Positions 17,614 to 30,371 of a stretch of DNA of 64,000 bases are shown piece by piece. The stretch is from contig DATATI010000049.1 of assembly GCA_036268875.1 (NCBI GenBank), forward strand, positions 1 to 64,000. The letters run 5' to 3'. The notes under the pieces were generated by a model that was not told the origin of the DNA, ran no database searches, and was given only the letters and a program-made list of their open reading frames with translations. The position numbers and the translations under genes are program-made. This stretch comes from Polyangia bacterium. Its GTDB lineage: Bacteria; Myxococcota_A; Polyangia; Fen-1088. Numbering within the stretch: the first letter of the stretch is position 1; the number at the start of each line of letters is the position of its first letter.

Positions 17614-17802
17614 ATGCCGCCCGACGATTCGCAGCCCAAGGAGGATCCGCCCGGTCGACCGTTCGTGGACAGCTTGTGCTGGCGCTGCGCCAATCACCGA
17701 ACGATCCGCGGTGCTCGATCCGCCTTCGTGATGTGCGAAGCGCTGCCAGTCAGGTACCCGCGACAGCCCGTGGTGACGTGTCCGGCGTTTCAGCCGGCCT
17801 GA
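17614..17802 (+). CDS. Small CWRC protein, function unknown
   Basis: The 62-residue protein reads MPPDDSQPKEDPPGRPF, then LCWRCANHRTIRG, RSAFVMCEALPVRYPRQP and a last TCPAF. Four Cys in a C-x2-C...C...C layout suggest one zinc site. The compact, well-spaced motif looks conserved rather than random. The ATG at 17614 follows GCCGGTGG rather than a classic ribosome-binding site. It faces the Com-like gene across the operator-like region. A 160-base stretch downstream to 17963 holds nothing recognisable. Confidence 0.5.
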   Translation: MPPDDSQPKEDPPGRPFVDSLCWRCANHRTIRGARSAFVMCEALPVRYPRQPVVTCPAFQPA

Positions 17803-17962
17803 CGCTCACGGAATTCCGAGCTGCAGCGGCCAAGAGGTGACGGTGCCGACCGACGCACAGAGAGTGCCGCGCAGATCGGGGTTCGATCGCAATGGGCTCT
17901 GCCTGTGCTCTACAAGGCGATTCCAGCAGGCGGCATTCGAGCGCCGGGCGATGAGGTTGTGA

Positions 17963-19126
17963 TCAGGAAGGCCTGGGCTCATCGGTGGGCAGCAGGAGCG
18001 AAAACGCGGTGCCGCCGCCCTCTCGATCGCGCACCAGCGCCCGCCCACCGTGGGCGTCGGCGACCAGCCGGACGAGGTAGAGCCCAAGCCCGATGCCCTG
18101 ACGCATTTCGCCGCGAGTGGCCTCGATGGAACCGAACTTCTCGAACAGATGCTGTTTCAAGTCGTCGGGGATTCCCTGACCGCGGTCGGATACCTCGATC
18201 TCAATGGCGCTGCTGGTCTCACGGACCACTGCCTCCACCACCGCGCCGCGGGGCGAATACTTGAGAGCGTTGGTCAGGAGATTCTCGATGGCACGCAGGA
18301 TCAGCTTGCGATCGACGGTCAGCCGCACGGTGAGCGGATCCTTCACGTGGGCAATCTCGACCTCGCGCAGCCGGGCCGCGCCGGAGATAGAGTTGATCGC
18401 GTCCTGCATCAGCGCGCCGGCCTCCACGATTTCCCGGTGCAGGCGCACGGCGCCGCTCTCCAGCATGCGGACCTTCAAGACGTCCTCCAGGATCTCCCGC
18501 AGGCGGCCGCTGGCCTGCAGCGCCTGCACCGCGTCCTCGCGCATCTGCTCGTCGCCGGCAGTCATCGCGATCATCTCGAGGTTGCCAACGATGCCCTGCA
18601 AGGGATTGCGCAGATCGTGGACCATGAGGGCGACCAGATCGTCCTTCAGCGAGTCCAGCGAGCGCAGTTCGTCCAGCTGTTGCGTGATGATGCGGTCGCG
18701 CTCGGCGAGATCGTGGACCTGCTGCCGGATGCGCTCGTCCTGCCGGCGCAGCTTGACGAACGCCTTGACCCGCAGGAGCAGTTCGTGGCGATCGACCGGC
18801 TTGGTCAGGAAATCGTCCGCCCCCGCCTCGAGGCCGCGAATGCGATCTTCCTGCGCGCCGAGGGCGGTGAGCAAAATGATCGGCTGATAGGGGCCGTCCT
18901 CATCGGTCTTCTTGACGATGCTGCAGACCTCGATGCCGCTCATCTGCGGCATCATCACATCCAGTAGGACGAGGTCCACTGGTGTGCCCGCCAGCAGTTT
19001 CAGCGCGCTCGGCCCGTCTGCTGCCTCTAGCACCTCGTAGCCGTTCTGCAGATACGCGCGCACCAAGACCCGGTTGGCCAGCTCGTCGTCGACAACGAGG
19101 ACAGTAGGCCGCCTGTCTTCGCTCAT
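17963..19126 (-). CDS. Receiver-histidine kinase hybrid
   Basis: The 387-residue protein has an N-terminal receiver domain (VLVVDDE, phospho-acceptor Asp in LVLLDVMMPQMSG, conserved Lys in DFLTKPVD). A coiled-coil linker and a histidine kinase follow (H-box MVHDLRNPLQGIVGN, N-box NLLTNALKYSP, G-boxes DRGQGIPDD and GIGLGLYLVRLV). Soluble kinases with a leading receiver usually take part in phosphorelays. Its ATG overlaps the stop of the upstream receiver gene (ATGA, 19123-19126), so the proteins are made together and probably exchange phosphoryl groups. Confidence 0.9.
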   Translation of the reverse strand: MSEDRRPTVLVVDDELANRVLVRAYLQNGYEVLEAADGPSALKLLAGTPVDLVLLDVMMPQMSGIEVCSIVKKTDEDGPYQPIILLTALGAQEDRIRGLEAGADDFLTKPVDRHELLLRVKAFVKLRRQDERIRQQVHDLAERDRIITQQLDELRSLDSLKDDLVALMVHDLRNPLQGIVGNLEMIAMTAGDEQMREDAVQALQASGRLREILEDVLKVRMLESGAVRLHREIVEAGALMQDAINSISGAARLREVEIAHVKDPLTVRLTVDRKLILRAIENLLTNALKYSPRGAVVEAVVRETSSAIEIEVSDRGQGIPDDLKQHLFEKFGSIEATRGEMRQGIGLGLYLVRLVADAHGGRALVRDREGGGTAFSLLLPTDEPRPS

Positions 19127-19515
19127 GTCCGATCGCCCCTTTCGCGGGCTTCCAAAAGGTCGGCGACCAGCCCGGGCAATGTCCGCGTGTTGATGGGTTT
19201 GCTGACGTACGCGTCGCAGCCGGCATCGTGGGCGCGTTCGTCGTCGCCCTTCATCGCATATGCCGTCAGGGCCACGATGATGATGCCGCGCGTGGCCGGG
19301 TCAGCCTTGAGCTTGCGGGTCAGGGCCAATCCGTCCATTCCGGGCAGCTGCAGGTCCATCATGATGAGACGGGGCCAGAACGTCTTCAAGAGTTCCGAGG
19401 CTTCATGGGCGTCTCCCGCAACCCGAATGTCGTAACCCTTCTTGCCAAGCAGGAATGACAAAAGATCGGCGTTCGCCTGGTTGTCGTCGACGATGAGGAT
19501 CGCCTCTCCGGCCAT
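19123..19515 (-). CDS. Single-domain response regulator (CheY-like)
   Basis: The 130-residue protein is one receiver domain: ILIVDDNQANADLL with the acidic pair, the phospho-acceptor Asp in LIMMDLQLPGMDG, the switch Thr in ALTAYAM, and Lys in AYVSKPIN. No output domain is present, so it likely passes phosphate between the large hybrid kinase and the receiver-kinase that follows. It starts 2 bases after the hybrid kinase stop. Confidence 0.9.
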   Translation of the reverse strand: MAGEAILIVDDNQANADLLSFLLGKKGYDIRVAGDAHEASELLKTFWPRLIMMDLQLPGMDGLALTRKLKADPATRGIIIVALTAYAMKGDDERAHDAGCDAYVSKPINTRTLPGLVADLLEARERGDRT

Positions 19516-19517
19516 GA

Positions 19518-22913
<3,396 letters not shown>

Positions 22914-23080
22914 CTGCCAGGACCATCGGGGACAGCAAGCAAGCGAGCCCGGGTTGAGCCGCCCCAGCGACCCAGTCGCTTTTGCTATTTACGGGTAACT
23001 ACCGAGGGATGTCCAGCCCACGGGTACAGGCGCCAGATACTAAAGGTGGCCTGGTTGTGTGCCGATGATCCACGAACCCC

Positions 23081-23497
23081 GTGAATTCACAAGCTAAGGG
23101 CCGCAATCAAGCCGTCCTGGTTGTCGACGACGATGAGCTGGGCACACGTGGCGTCTGCCAGATGCTGGGCGGGATGGGCTATGCAGTCAGGGCTACCTGT
23201 GACAGCGAAGAAGCGCTGCGTGCCGCCGTCCAGTACCAACCTGCCGTCATCTTGGTCGACCTTCGCATGCCGACATTTGACGGCCACACCATCATGCGCC
23301 GTCTCCGTTCACGGGGCGTGGAAGCCGCGTTTGTCGTCATCAGCGGGTCCAAGGATCCGAATGACATCATCGACGCTGTTCGCAATGGCGCTAGCGACTA
23401 TCTATTGAAGCCGTTCTCGATGGCCAGTCTGATGGCCGCCATGGGGCGCGCAGTGGAGCTTTACGAGAAACGACGCATTCGCTCACAGCCGACTTAG
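23081..23497 (+). CDS. Single-domain response regulator
   Basis: The 138-residue protein is a receiver domain: VLVVDDDELGTRG, acceptor Asp in VILVDLRMPTFDG, Ser in VVISGSKD and Lys in YLLKPFS. It has no DNA-binding part. The GTG start at 23081 diverges from the large hybrid kinase; the 170-base gap between them should hold both promoters. It probably serves as a partner of that kinase. It ends 11 bases from the stop of the helicase gene on the other strand. Confidence 0.85.
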   Translation: MNSQAKGRNQAVLVVDDDELGTRGVCQMLGGMGYAVRATCDSEEALRAAVQYQPAVILVDLRMPTFDGHTIMRRLRSRGVEAAFVVISGSKDPNDIIDAVRNGASDYLLKPFSMASLMAAMGRAVELYEKRRIRSQPT

Positions 23498-23508
23498 TTG
23501 GCAGCGGT

Positions 23509-26208
23509 TCACGACGCCTTCCTTTCGGGGCGTCTCGGCACGAAGGACACGAGGCCGGGCGCGTTGAGGCGGAGAGAGTCCCCGGAGATGCTCTCGACCA
23601 GCCGGTCGATTTCGAACGCCAGGGGCGTGTTCTTCAGCGCGCGACGGAACGGCCTGAGAATCCGGTATCGGAGATCCCGCGCCTCGGGCGTGACGGCGCG
23701 GCCGGCAAGGCCGCTCAGGCGATGCATGCTCTCCGCCAGGTCGGATAGGCCGATCGACGCGCCGGCGTTTTCGGCGAGCGCCGCCAACGCGAGGAAGGGT
23801 TGCCGCTGAAGGTTATTGGGCGGCCGAGTAGGGATCTCGAAACCTCGGTAGAAGACCCGGTGCTCGCGAAGGTTCACGGTTAGCACCGGCTGCGAAGGCT
23901 CGGAGGTCTCCGCGGGCGCCGGCGGCGCGTCCGCGGCTCGGCTGTTCGATGGCGGAAGCGAAGTCGTCTGCGCCTGAGCCAATGGCGCGCCCGCGGCTGT
24001 CCAAAGCGCGGCGAAGGCCGCCTTGTTCCGGAGTACTTCCCGCACCTTGTCCGCGCCGGCACCCTTCAGCTCGTCACGCGTCCGGAAGCCTGCATCGACC
24101 AGCCGCCGGAGGAGGGCACGGCCCACCCCGCGGGCCCGCAGCCGCGCGAGCAGCAGAGCATCCGGCAGGACGCCATACGTCAGCCGGTCGGCGAGCACGT
24201 CGAGCGCGCGGGTGCGCCCCTCGAGCCAGCCGCTAGCGCGGGCGACACCGGCGAGAGCGTCGGCCAGCCAACCGTACTCCTCGCCAATCCGGCGGACGGC
24301 ACCGGCCCACGTGTGGTAGCGGCCCTCGATCTCCTGCGTCGGCGTCTCGGCGATCCAGTCCGCCATCAGCAGCCCTTTTTTGATCGCCTTGGTCGTCTCG
24401 TATTCCAGGCTCCGCAGATCCGACGCGATTTCGGCGAAGACGGGCCGCGCAGATGCGCCGGCCGCAGCCGCGCGCGCCAGAACCTTGCCTCGATAGTCGG
24501 CCGCCCAACGCTCGTCGCGCGGCAGCGCCACGTAAACATCGTGCCCAGCCGGTGTCTGACTGACGACCATCAGGACCTCCAGGTCGTCGGCCGTGGCGTC
24601 GATCGACTCCTTCGCCCACTTTGCGAGGACCGCACCCGTCGCCACGCCGATCCCTTTCGATGCACAAACCCGCCCGACGGCGGTCACCTCAAGCCGCTCG
24701 TCGGCGACTCCGCGCAAGAGGCCAGCGCTCAAGCCAGCGGCGATGGCCTTGCCTAGCGCCTGCGAGAACTCGTCGCGGCTCATCTTCTGCGCCCAGTGGA
24801 CCCAGCCCGTGAAGCTGGCCAGCAGCATCTGTTCCAACTCCGCGCGAGACGAGGCGAAGCCGGATGCCATCAGGTCGAGGACGTGGTTCTCAAGAGGTGC
24901 GTCGGCGAGCGTCGGACGAATCTCATCGAACTCGCCACCGGCGAAATGCTCCAGCCAGACGTCCGCCTCGAAAGGCGAATACGTGACCAGGATCGAGCGG
25001 CCGAAGTCGTTGACAAGCGATAGCCGCCCCGCGCGGCCGCTCATGTTCTCGTACTCGGACCGGGAGATGTCGACCAGGGACCATCGGCCGTACCGGCGCA
25101 GGTAGTCCCATCGCTGGTGGTCGAGGACCACATTCTTGACCGGGAGGTTCAGCCCGACCGCGAGTGTGGACGTCGAGATCAGCGCACGGATCCCGCCGCT
25201 TCGGAAAGATCGCTCCACGATCTCTCGCTCCTCGGGTGAGAGGTCGGAGTTGTGGAATGCGACGCCACTGCCGAGCACCTCAAGTAGGGTCTGCCGCGCC
25301 AGCGTCTCCTCCTGCTGGCGCAGCTCCTCGATTGCGGCGGCCGCCGGCGCCGGCAGAAGTCGCTGGCTGAGGACACGCGCGAATAGGACCGTCGTCGCCC
25401 GGTCGGGCACGAACGCCAGCACCTGCTCGCCGCGGCGGGCAAGCTCTTCGACCGCCGCCAGGAATAGGTCTTCGCGTTTTTCCGATCGGAAGTCGGCGAA
25501 TTGCTCGACACCCTGCTGTCCCGAGTTGTGCTCCTGGTAGCGGAACTTGCCCCGACAAAGGACGCCCTTCCGTAGGTCGACGGGCCGGCGCGCGTCCACC
25601 AGCAGCCGCGCCCCCAGCCAGTCCGCGAGCGCCTGCGCACGGCCCAGTACTGCCGATAGGCCGATGATTCGCGGCTTCGACGATGAGATCCGGAGCTTGG
25701 TCAGCAGCAGCTCCAGCGTCGGGCCCCGGTCCTTGTCCGTGATCATCTGCAGTTCGTCGACCACCACCAGCCCGACCAGCTCCATGAGCTGCGGCTTCGT
25801 GATCAGCAGCGCCTGCACCTTCTCGAAGACCACGACCGCGATGTGGAAGTCACCGCGCTGAATATCATCGTCGTACTCGCGCCTGTCGCGCGACGAGACC
25901 ACGACCTTGATGCCCGCTGGGCTGTAGCGCCGCCGAAGCTCTTCGAACTTCTCCGCCGCGAGCGCTTTTTGTGGCACCAGGTACAGCACCTTCGTGTTCC
26001 CGCGTGCCGCCTTCACGGCCGCCATCTCGCCGACGAACGTCTTTCCCGACGACGTTGGCGAGAACACGATCAAGTTCCCGTCCGCGAACAGGCCGAACTC
26101 CTTGATCGCGCGCTCCTGCACTGGCAGCAGCTCGGCGCCGACCTGCGTACGCCAGATGGACAGGATGTCCGGGGGGACGTTGTATGCCTCGAGCGTTTCG
26201 ACCTTCAC
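23509..26208 (-). CDS. Ski2-like superfamily 2 helicase, defence-island context
   Basis: The 899-residue protein has the two RecA-like lobes of a superfamily 2 helicase: motif Q region ([13 protein letters not shown]), Walker [10 protein letters not shown] (residues 49-57), a DEAH-box variant written DELQ in VVVDELQMI, motif [10 protein letters not shown], and motif VI SGRAGR. A Hel308/Ski2-type helical part and a helix-hairpin-helix-like segment ([17 protein letters not shown]) follow. The C-terminus is a separate domain after a Pro/Ser-rich linker. The GTG start has an SD (TAGGAGCG) that overlaps the stop of the upstream fragment, so the two were one operon. Role is unproven; the setting suggests nucleic-acid-targeting defence. 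Confidence 0.8.
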   Translation of the reverse strand: MKVETLEAYNVPPDILSIWRTQVGAELLPVQERAIKEFGLFADGNLIVFSPTSSGKTFVGEMAAVKAARGNTKVLYLVPQKALAAEKFEELRRRYSPAGIKVVVSSRDRREYDDDIQRGDFHIAVVVFEKVQALLITKPQLMELVGLVVVDELQMITDKDRGPTLELLLTKLRISSSKPRIIGLSAVLGRAQALADWLGARLLVDARRPVDLRKGVLCRGKFRYQEHNSGQQGVEQFADFRSEKREDLFLAAVEELARRGEQVLAFVPDRATTVLFARVLSQRLLPAPAAAAIEELRQQEETLARQTLLEVLGSGVAFHNSDLSPEEREIVERSFRSGGIRALISTSTLAVGLNLPVKNVVLDHQRWDYLRRYGRWSLVDISRSEYENMSGRAGRLSLVNDFGRSILVTYSPFEADVWLEHFAGGEFDEIRPTLADAPLENHVLDLMASGFASSRAELEQMLLASFTGWVHWAQKMSRDEFSQALGKAIAAGLSAGLLRGVADERLEVTAVGRVCASKGIGVATGAVLAKWAKESIDATADDLEVLMVVSQTPAGHDVYVALPRDERWAADYRGKVLARAAAAGASARPVFAEIASDLRSLEYETTKAIKKGLLMADWIAETPTQEIEGRYHTWAGAVRRIGEEYGWLADALAGVARASGWLEGRTRALDVLADRLTYGVLPDALLLARLRARGVGRALLRRLVDAGFRTRDELKGAGADKVREVLRNKAAFAALWTAAGAPLAQAQTTSLPPSNSRAADAPPAPAETSEPSQPVLTVNLREHRVFYRGFEIPTRPPNNLQRQPFLALAALAENAGASIGLSDLAESMHRLSGLAGRAVTPEARDLRYRILRPFRRALKNTPLAFEIDRLVESISGDSLRLNAPGLVSFVPRRPERKAS

Positions 26209-26217
26209 GATCCGCTC

Positions 26218-26411
26218 CTAAGCCGCTTTGGTCGCGAGAACAGCCTTGCCCTCCGCTCGTTCGGGTTTCGGGCGCGCTGTGGCTTTCGACTCGTCGATCG
26301 TGGCCACGGCCAGCGCCGCGAACGGCGCGCCGATCCCCGCGCGCGCCAGCAGCTTGGTGCGGATCTCCTTCAGTACCTCCTGGTGCTCGACCAGGTACTG
26401 CCGTGCCGCCT
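26218..26411 (-). pseudogene. C-terminal fragment of an unidentified gene, perhaps recA-like
   Basis: About 63 residues are open up to the breakpoint near 26410. The first part ([20 protein letters not shown]) resembles the C-terminal helix region of RecA (the usual GRENARxYLxEHxE pattern), but the end is basic and Ala-rich rather than acidic. I therefore hold the RecA reading weakly. The stop TAG at 26220-26218 overlaps the ribosome-binding site of the helicase downstream, evidence that the fragment was once the end of a real upstream gene. Beyond 26411 the frame is antisense to the SNF2 fragment. Confidence 0.35.
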
Positions 26412-26886
26412 GCCGCACCAGATCACCGCCGTCTATGAGGAGATGCTGCCTCGACAGCCGCTGCGTTTTCTCCTGGCCGACGATCCCGGCGCTGGCAAGA
26501 CCATCATGGCGGGACTGCTGATTAAGGAGATGATCGCCCGTGGCGACCTCCAGCGCTGCCTGGTCGTTTGCCCTGGCAGCCTTGCTGAGCAGTGGCAGGA
26601 GGAGCTGTATCGGCGGTTCCAACTGCCGTTCGACATCCTCACGAACGACAAATTGGAAGCGGCCCGCACAGGGAACTGGTTCCTCGAGACGAACCTCGCC
26701 ATCGCGCGCCTCGACAAGCTGTCCCGCAACGAGGACGTGCAGGACAAGCTCAAGGCCCCGGATTGCCGATGGGATCTCATCGTCTGCGACGAGGCCCACA
26801 AGCTCTCGGCCACTTTCTTCGGTGGCGAGGTCAAGTACACGAAGCGGTACAAGCTCGGTCAGATGCTGTCGACCCTGACACGTCAC
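26410..26886 (+). pseudogene. SNF2-type helicase fragment
   Basis: The sequence from [13 protein letters not shown] through [18 protein letters not shown] (Walker A), [16 protein letters not shown], and [11 protein letters not shown] (DEAH motif II) to the TRH at 26886 is the first third of a SNF2-family helicase of the kind found in DISARM-like and related defence loci. The N-terminal extension before LPHQ and everything after motif III are missing. At 26886 the frame passes without a shift into a DUF499 C-terminus. No start codon of its own can be assigned. Confidence 0.75.
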
Positions 26887-27267
26887 TTGGCGGTACGTCC
26901 CGAGGTCGCACGCAAGCAGCAGAATGCCGAGGCGCAGCCGGCTCCTGACGGCTCCAAGCGTCACCCGAGTGGCGCCCAGCCTACGCTCGAAGGCAGCAGC
27001 CCGTTGCCAGACCCAAAGACATCGTCGACGCCCCGGGCGCCGACTCGCTTCCATGGCACCGTCCCCCTCAATCCCGTTCGAGCGAGCCGCGACGTGGGCA
27101 GCATCGTCGACGGCGTAATCTCACTCCTTGGTGCGGCCGGTACCGTGAGGGTGACCCTCGAGATCGAAGCAGAGATCCCATCCGGTGCTTCCGAAAAGCT
27201 GGTGCGCGACGTCACTGAGAATACCCGGACCCTCAAATTCACATCGGCGGGGTTCGAGAAGGAGTAG
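26887..27267 (+). pseudogene. DUF499-family ATPase, C-terminal fragment
   Basis: After a Pro/Ser-rich stretch, the frame carries [19 protein letters not shown], then [20 protein letters not shown] and a final [12 protein letters not shown]. This matches what I know of the C-terminus of large DUF499 AAA+ proteins that sit with DUF1156 methyltransferases in defence islands. Normal members exceed 1000 residues, so nearly all of the gene is lost. It is fused in frame to the SNF2 fragment and ends 39 bases before the stop of qatD on the other strand. Confidence 0.6.
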
Positions 27268-27305
27268 TCGGAATGGTACGCCGCTAACGCTCGACAGAGC
27301 GGTTC

Positions 27306-28058
27306 TCAGGCAGGACCGGAGACGAGCGTACGAAGGTTGGCGGCTATCGTTTCCGCCATCGCTGTCGGTTCCAGCCGACGCGCTTTGGCGAGCATCGAAA
27401 CGACGCCGGTGACGTCGGCGGGCCGCATGGTGCGCTCACCCATTTTCGTGAACGGGCCATCGGTTTCGGTGAGCACCCTGTTCAGAGGGAGTTCAGCAAC
27501 GAGCGCGTCGTGGCGGTGGCCACGCAGCATTTCGGCATTCACGGAGAAGTAACAACCCAAATCCACGGCGCGCCGCGCCTCGGCTCTGGTGCCGGTAAAC
27601 CAATGCAGAACCACTTGGCCACGTGCAGGAGGGAGGTGTGCCTCGATCAAATCGAGCACAGCCTTCGTCGCCCGCACACTATGCACAGTGAGGAGCTTCC
27701 CGCCCTGTTCAGCACAGGCTCGAAGCACGGCCGCGAAGACCTGTTTCTGCAGGTCCAACGATCGATAGAAACGCGCCCCGGCATCCAGACCGACCTCTCC
27801 AACGTATCGGGCCTCGCTCAGATACTCCCGCCAGAGCGTCAACTCGTCAGCCCGCTCGGCGACGAGCTGAGGATGCAGTCCCAACGCAACCTGAACACGT
27901 CGAGACGAGGAAGCGAGCTCGCGATTCCGCGGCCACGCTTTCGGCGTGGTGGTGACAGCCAGCGTGTAGATGTTCTCACGGTCGCACTCGGCGATTACCG
28001 CTGCGTGATCCGGGTACAGATCGACGTGGCAATGGAAGTCTACGTACACAGCGCTCAC
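27306..28058 (-). CDS. qatD: QatD, TatD-family nuclease of the Qat system
   Basis: The 250-residue protein is a TatD-like metal-dependent hydrolase: DFHCHVDLYPD near the N-terminus (HxH metal site), GEVGLDAG, LTVHSVRA, HWFTGT and the C-terminal TETDGPF. TatD enzymes are DNases or amidohydrolases. In QatABCD it is the fourth component, needed for phage defence (established for the system). It starts 7 bases after the stop of qatC and is slightly shorter than typical TatD, which is usual for QatD. Confidence 0.9.
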   Translation of the reverse strand: MSAVYVDFHCHVDLYPDHAAVIAECDRENIYTLAVTTTPKAWPRNRELASSSRRVQVALGLHPQLVAERADELTLWREYLSEARYVGEVGLDAGARFYRSLDLQKQVFAAVLRACAEQGGKLLTVHSVRATKAVLDLIEAHLPPARGQVVLHWFTGTRAEARRAVDLGCYFSVNAEMLRGHRHDALVAELPLNRVLTETDGPFTKMGERTMRPADVTGVVSMLAKARRLEPTAMAETIAANLRTLVSGPA

Positions 28059-28065
28059 GGTGGAA

Positions 28066-29433
28066 CTAGCACGGCTTCGTAGTGACCCCCGCTAGCAGTT
28101 TCCCGACCTCCTCCATTCCTCGTCGGTACATTCCAGCAAGGTCGCCGAGACGATCCTTTTCATCGTCGAGAGATCCAGGCTTGTGGATCAGCACCTTTTC
28201 GATCCCCGGCTTTGCCTTCAATCTGGCGATCGCCAACTGGAATGAGCGCACCTGTTGTCCGTGTGCCGCGCAGGTGTCGAGGGGCTGCGCCACAAGGCTC
28301 GCTAGCGTGTAGGAGGTCGGATCGTTTCCAGTGCCCCATGCCTTTTTGATGGCCGCGCGGCGGATCAGGCAAGGTACACAATACCCGCAGTGTTCGATCC
28401 CGTGCTTTTTCCAACGAGCCTTGGCGGGCGACGCACAGGACATCGATTTGGCGATGAAAGTCTTCAGAAATTTGGGGTTGGCGCACCCAGAGATCATCTC
28501 GCCCTTCGTCTTGTCCCAATACGGATTCCCGACGGTGCCAGCGATTCCCAACCCTGCGAGGAGCTCATTCCATCGTGCAAGATAGAAGGGATGCGTGGTG
28601 CGCGTGCTTAGCGACCCCAGGCGAAGCACATCGAGCGGGACATTCAGGGCGATTAGACCATTCTCGGGGACATCAAGTTTGAAAGGCTCCACGAGTCCAG
28701 TCCCCGCGAAGATCCCTAGAGCGATGAACAGAAACGATCTCCCGCGCGTTGTACTTTCAGAGCCAACTCCCGCAACCAATCCCTTCGGGAAGTTCATCCA
28801 TATCCGAAGTCGATCCTGGAGGCGACCGGCGTACTGTTTCCTCAGTCGGTCGAAACAGGAAGTTTGTGCTCCACTTGTTGCGCCTTCTGCTGCATGGCTC
28901 ACCAGGAGCGGGGTGCCGTTCCTCTCGAGAACGTCGACGGCCCCGATGAGGCTGTCGAGTCCTCCGGAGAAAAGGCATACACGATCGAACGGTGGCGGCT
29001 TGTTGGTGAGTGGTCGAGGGGCCACGGGCGTGTCGAAGGACGGCGGTCGTTCGACGAACTCGAGTTCCCACAGGTCGCCAGTGAGGAAGGCCAGCATGCG
29101 CTCGAGAAGCTCGGTGTTTGCTTTCCAACGACCAGGGTCACTAACGGGGGTGACAAGTCGGAGTTCTCGCGTCCAGGTATCCTGAGACTCTGTCGCACGT
29201 GCTATCCGGGTGTCAGCTGCCTGCACAAGCGCGGCTAGAACGAGGAGATCGAGACCGATCTCGGTCGGGTACAAGCCGAGGCGTGTTGCACCCTGAAGCG
29301 CCTCCCCGATGCCGTGCTGGAAGCGGCCATCGGGTGTTGTGAGGAGTACGTTCGTCCGGGCCTCGTCCGGTCTCGCGGCGATCGGCGAGGCCTTCTTCGT
29401 CCCGAGGCGACCGACGATGACATGGGGGCTCAT
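28066..29433 (-). CDS. qatC: QatC, QueC-like enzyme of the Qat system
   Basis: The 455-residue protein has a QueC-type PP-loop (CLFSGGLDSLIGA) and a zinc-binding C-terminal CGYCVPCLIRR motif. QueC makes 7-cyano-7-deazaguanine in queuosine synthesis; QatC is its defence-associated relative and probably modifies a protein or nucleobase, with QatB as a candidate target (inference). An extra N-terminal domain of about 170 residues precedes the PP-loop. The start overlaps the stop of qatB (ATGA, 29430-29433). Confidence 0.9.
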   Translation of the reverse strand: MSPHVIVGRLGTKKASPIAARPDEARTNVLLTTPDGRFQHGIGEALQGATRLGLYPTEIGLDLLVLAALVQAADTRIARATESQDTWTRELRLVTPVSDPGRWKANTELLERMLAFLTGDLWELEFVERPPSFDTPVAPRPLTNKPPPFDRVCLFSGGLDSLIGAVDVLERNGTPLLVSHAAEGATSGAQTSCFDRLRKQYAGRLQDRLRIWMNFPKGLVAGVGSESTTRGRSFLFIALGIFAGTGLVEPFKLDVPENGLIALNVPLDVLRLGSLSTRTTHPFYLARWNELLAGLGIAGTVGNPYWDKTKGEMISGCANPKFLKTFIAKSMSCASPAKARWKKHGIEHCGYCVPCLIRRAAIKKAWGTGNDPTSYTLASLVAQPLDTCAAHGQQVRSFQLAIARLKAKPGIEKVLIHKPGSLDDEKDRLGDLAGMYRRGMEEVGKLLAGVTTKPC

Positions 29434-30371
29434 TCGTCGTCGTCCTTGTCATCTTCAGCCTCGGCAAGGGCCAGCAAGATCCTGAACGCGTCCTGGTACA
29501 CCTCGTCGACGAAGCCGAGGACATTCTCTCGGGTCAGAGCCTGAAGCGCATCGCCGGCCTTGGCCAGGGCGTCGGCAACCCCGTTCTTTATAAAGTCACG
29601 GAGCTGCATTTCGACGTTCGCGACCGCCTGCGCACTTGCTGGTAGCACAATCGCGTTCGTGCCGATGTCGTTGCAAAGGCGGGCCTCGATCGCGTGCGTC
29701 GCGTAGAGTTCGAAGACCGTTTGCATCTGATCGACCGTGAGCGCATCGAGATCGGGGAATCCCTGTTCGGCGAGTTCGACGATGGTCTCGATGAACGCCT
29801 CGCGTGCGATGCCGTCGTCCACCGTTCCGCCGTTCGGGCACACGAAATCGACCAGTCCCAGGAAGACGTCCTGGGCAGACCGCCCGGCAAGAGCCTGGAG
29901 ATTGAGCGCCTCCAGTGCGGCGCTGACGCCACGGGTGCGCACATCAGATAGAAATCCGAGAAGTCGTGCACCGGACCCTCTCGATGCTCCCATGCGTCGA
30001 GCGGCGGTTGCTGCCCCGCCCGAAGCTGAGGACACATGGTTTGATACGGCCCGGCCTAGGCTCCGACGATCCGAACCACCTGATCTGGCAAACCGTGAGA
30101 AGTTGCCACGCCCGCCGGTAAAGCGACGCAACGTTGGCGGCGCCTGCGCGGCGCTGAAAGCGGTCGCAGATGGAAGACTTGGTGATGGAACCGTCCCTGG
30201 GGAGACGCTCGGGGCAGCACCATCGGCGTCGCCACCCGTGGACTGGTCGCCCTCACTGGCGTTCGTTCCGGCATCGGGCCCCGCCAAACCCTCTCCGACG
30301 CCAGAACCGAGCCAACTCGGAACGAGAGGTGTCCCACCGCCCGGGCCACCGTAGGAGCCCGACGTCCCCAT
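29430..30371 (-). CDS. qatB: QatB of the Qat system
   Basis: The start at 30371 (MGTSGSYGGPGGGTPLVPSW) overlaps the stop of qatA by one base (TGATG) and gives 313 residues. The Gly-rich N-terminus is the known hallmark of QatB. A long low-complexity Ser/Thr/Pro/Ala linker follows, then a helical domain (about 150-290) and an acidic tail (EAEDDKDDDE). The free N-terminal Gly-rich motif could be the target of QatC. The longer frame to 30518 overlaps qatA and is not needed. Confidence 0.88.
   Translation of the reverse strand: MGTSGSYGGPGGGTPLVPSWLGSGVGEGLAGPDAGTNASEGDQSTGGDADGAAPSVSPGTVPSPSLPSATAFSAAQAPPTLRRFTGGRGNFSRFARSGGSDRRSLGRAVSNHVSSASGGAATAARRMGASRGSGARLLGFLSDVRTRGVSAALEALNLQALAGRSAQDVFLGLVDFVCPNGGTVDDGIAREAFIETIVELAEQGFPDLDALTVDQMQTVFELYATHAIEARLCNDIGTNAIVLPASAQAVANVEMQLRDFIKNGVADALAKAGDALQALTRENVLGFVDEVYQDAFRILLALAEAEDDKDDDE

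Noticed and set aside
25843-26409. Front part of the plus-strand frame before the SNF2 fragment
   Set aside because: Antisense of the Ski2-like helicase start and the fragment upstream of it.
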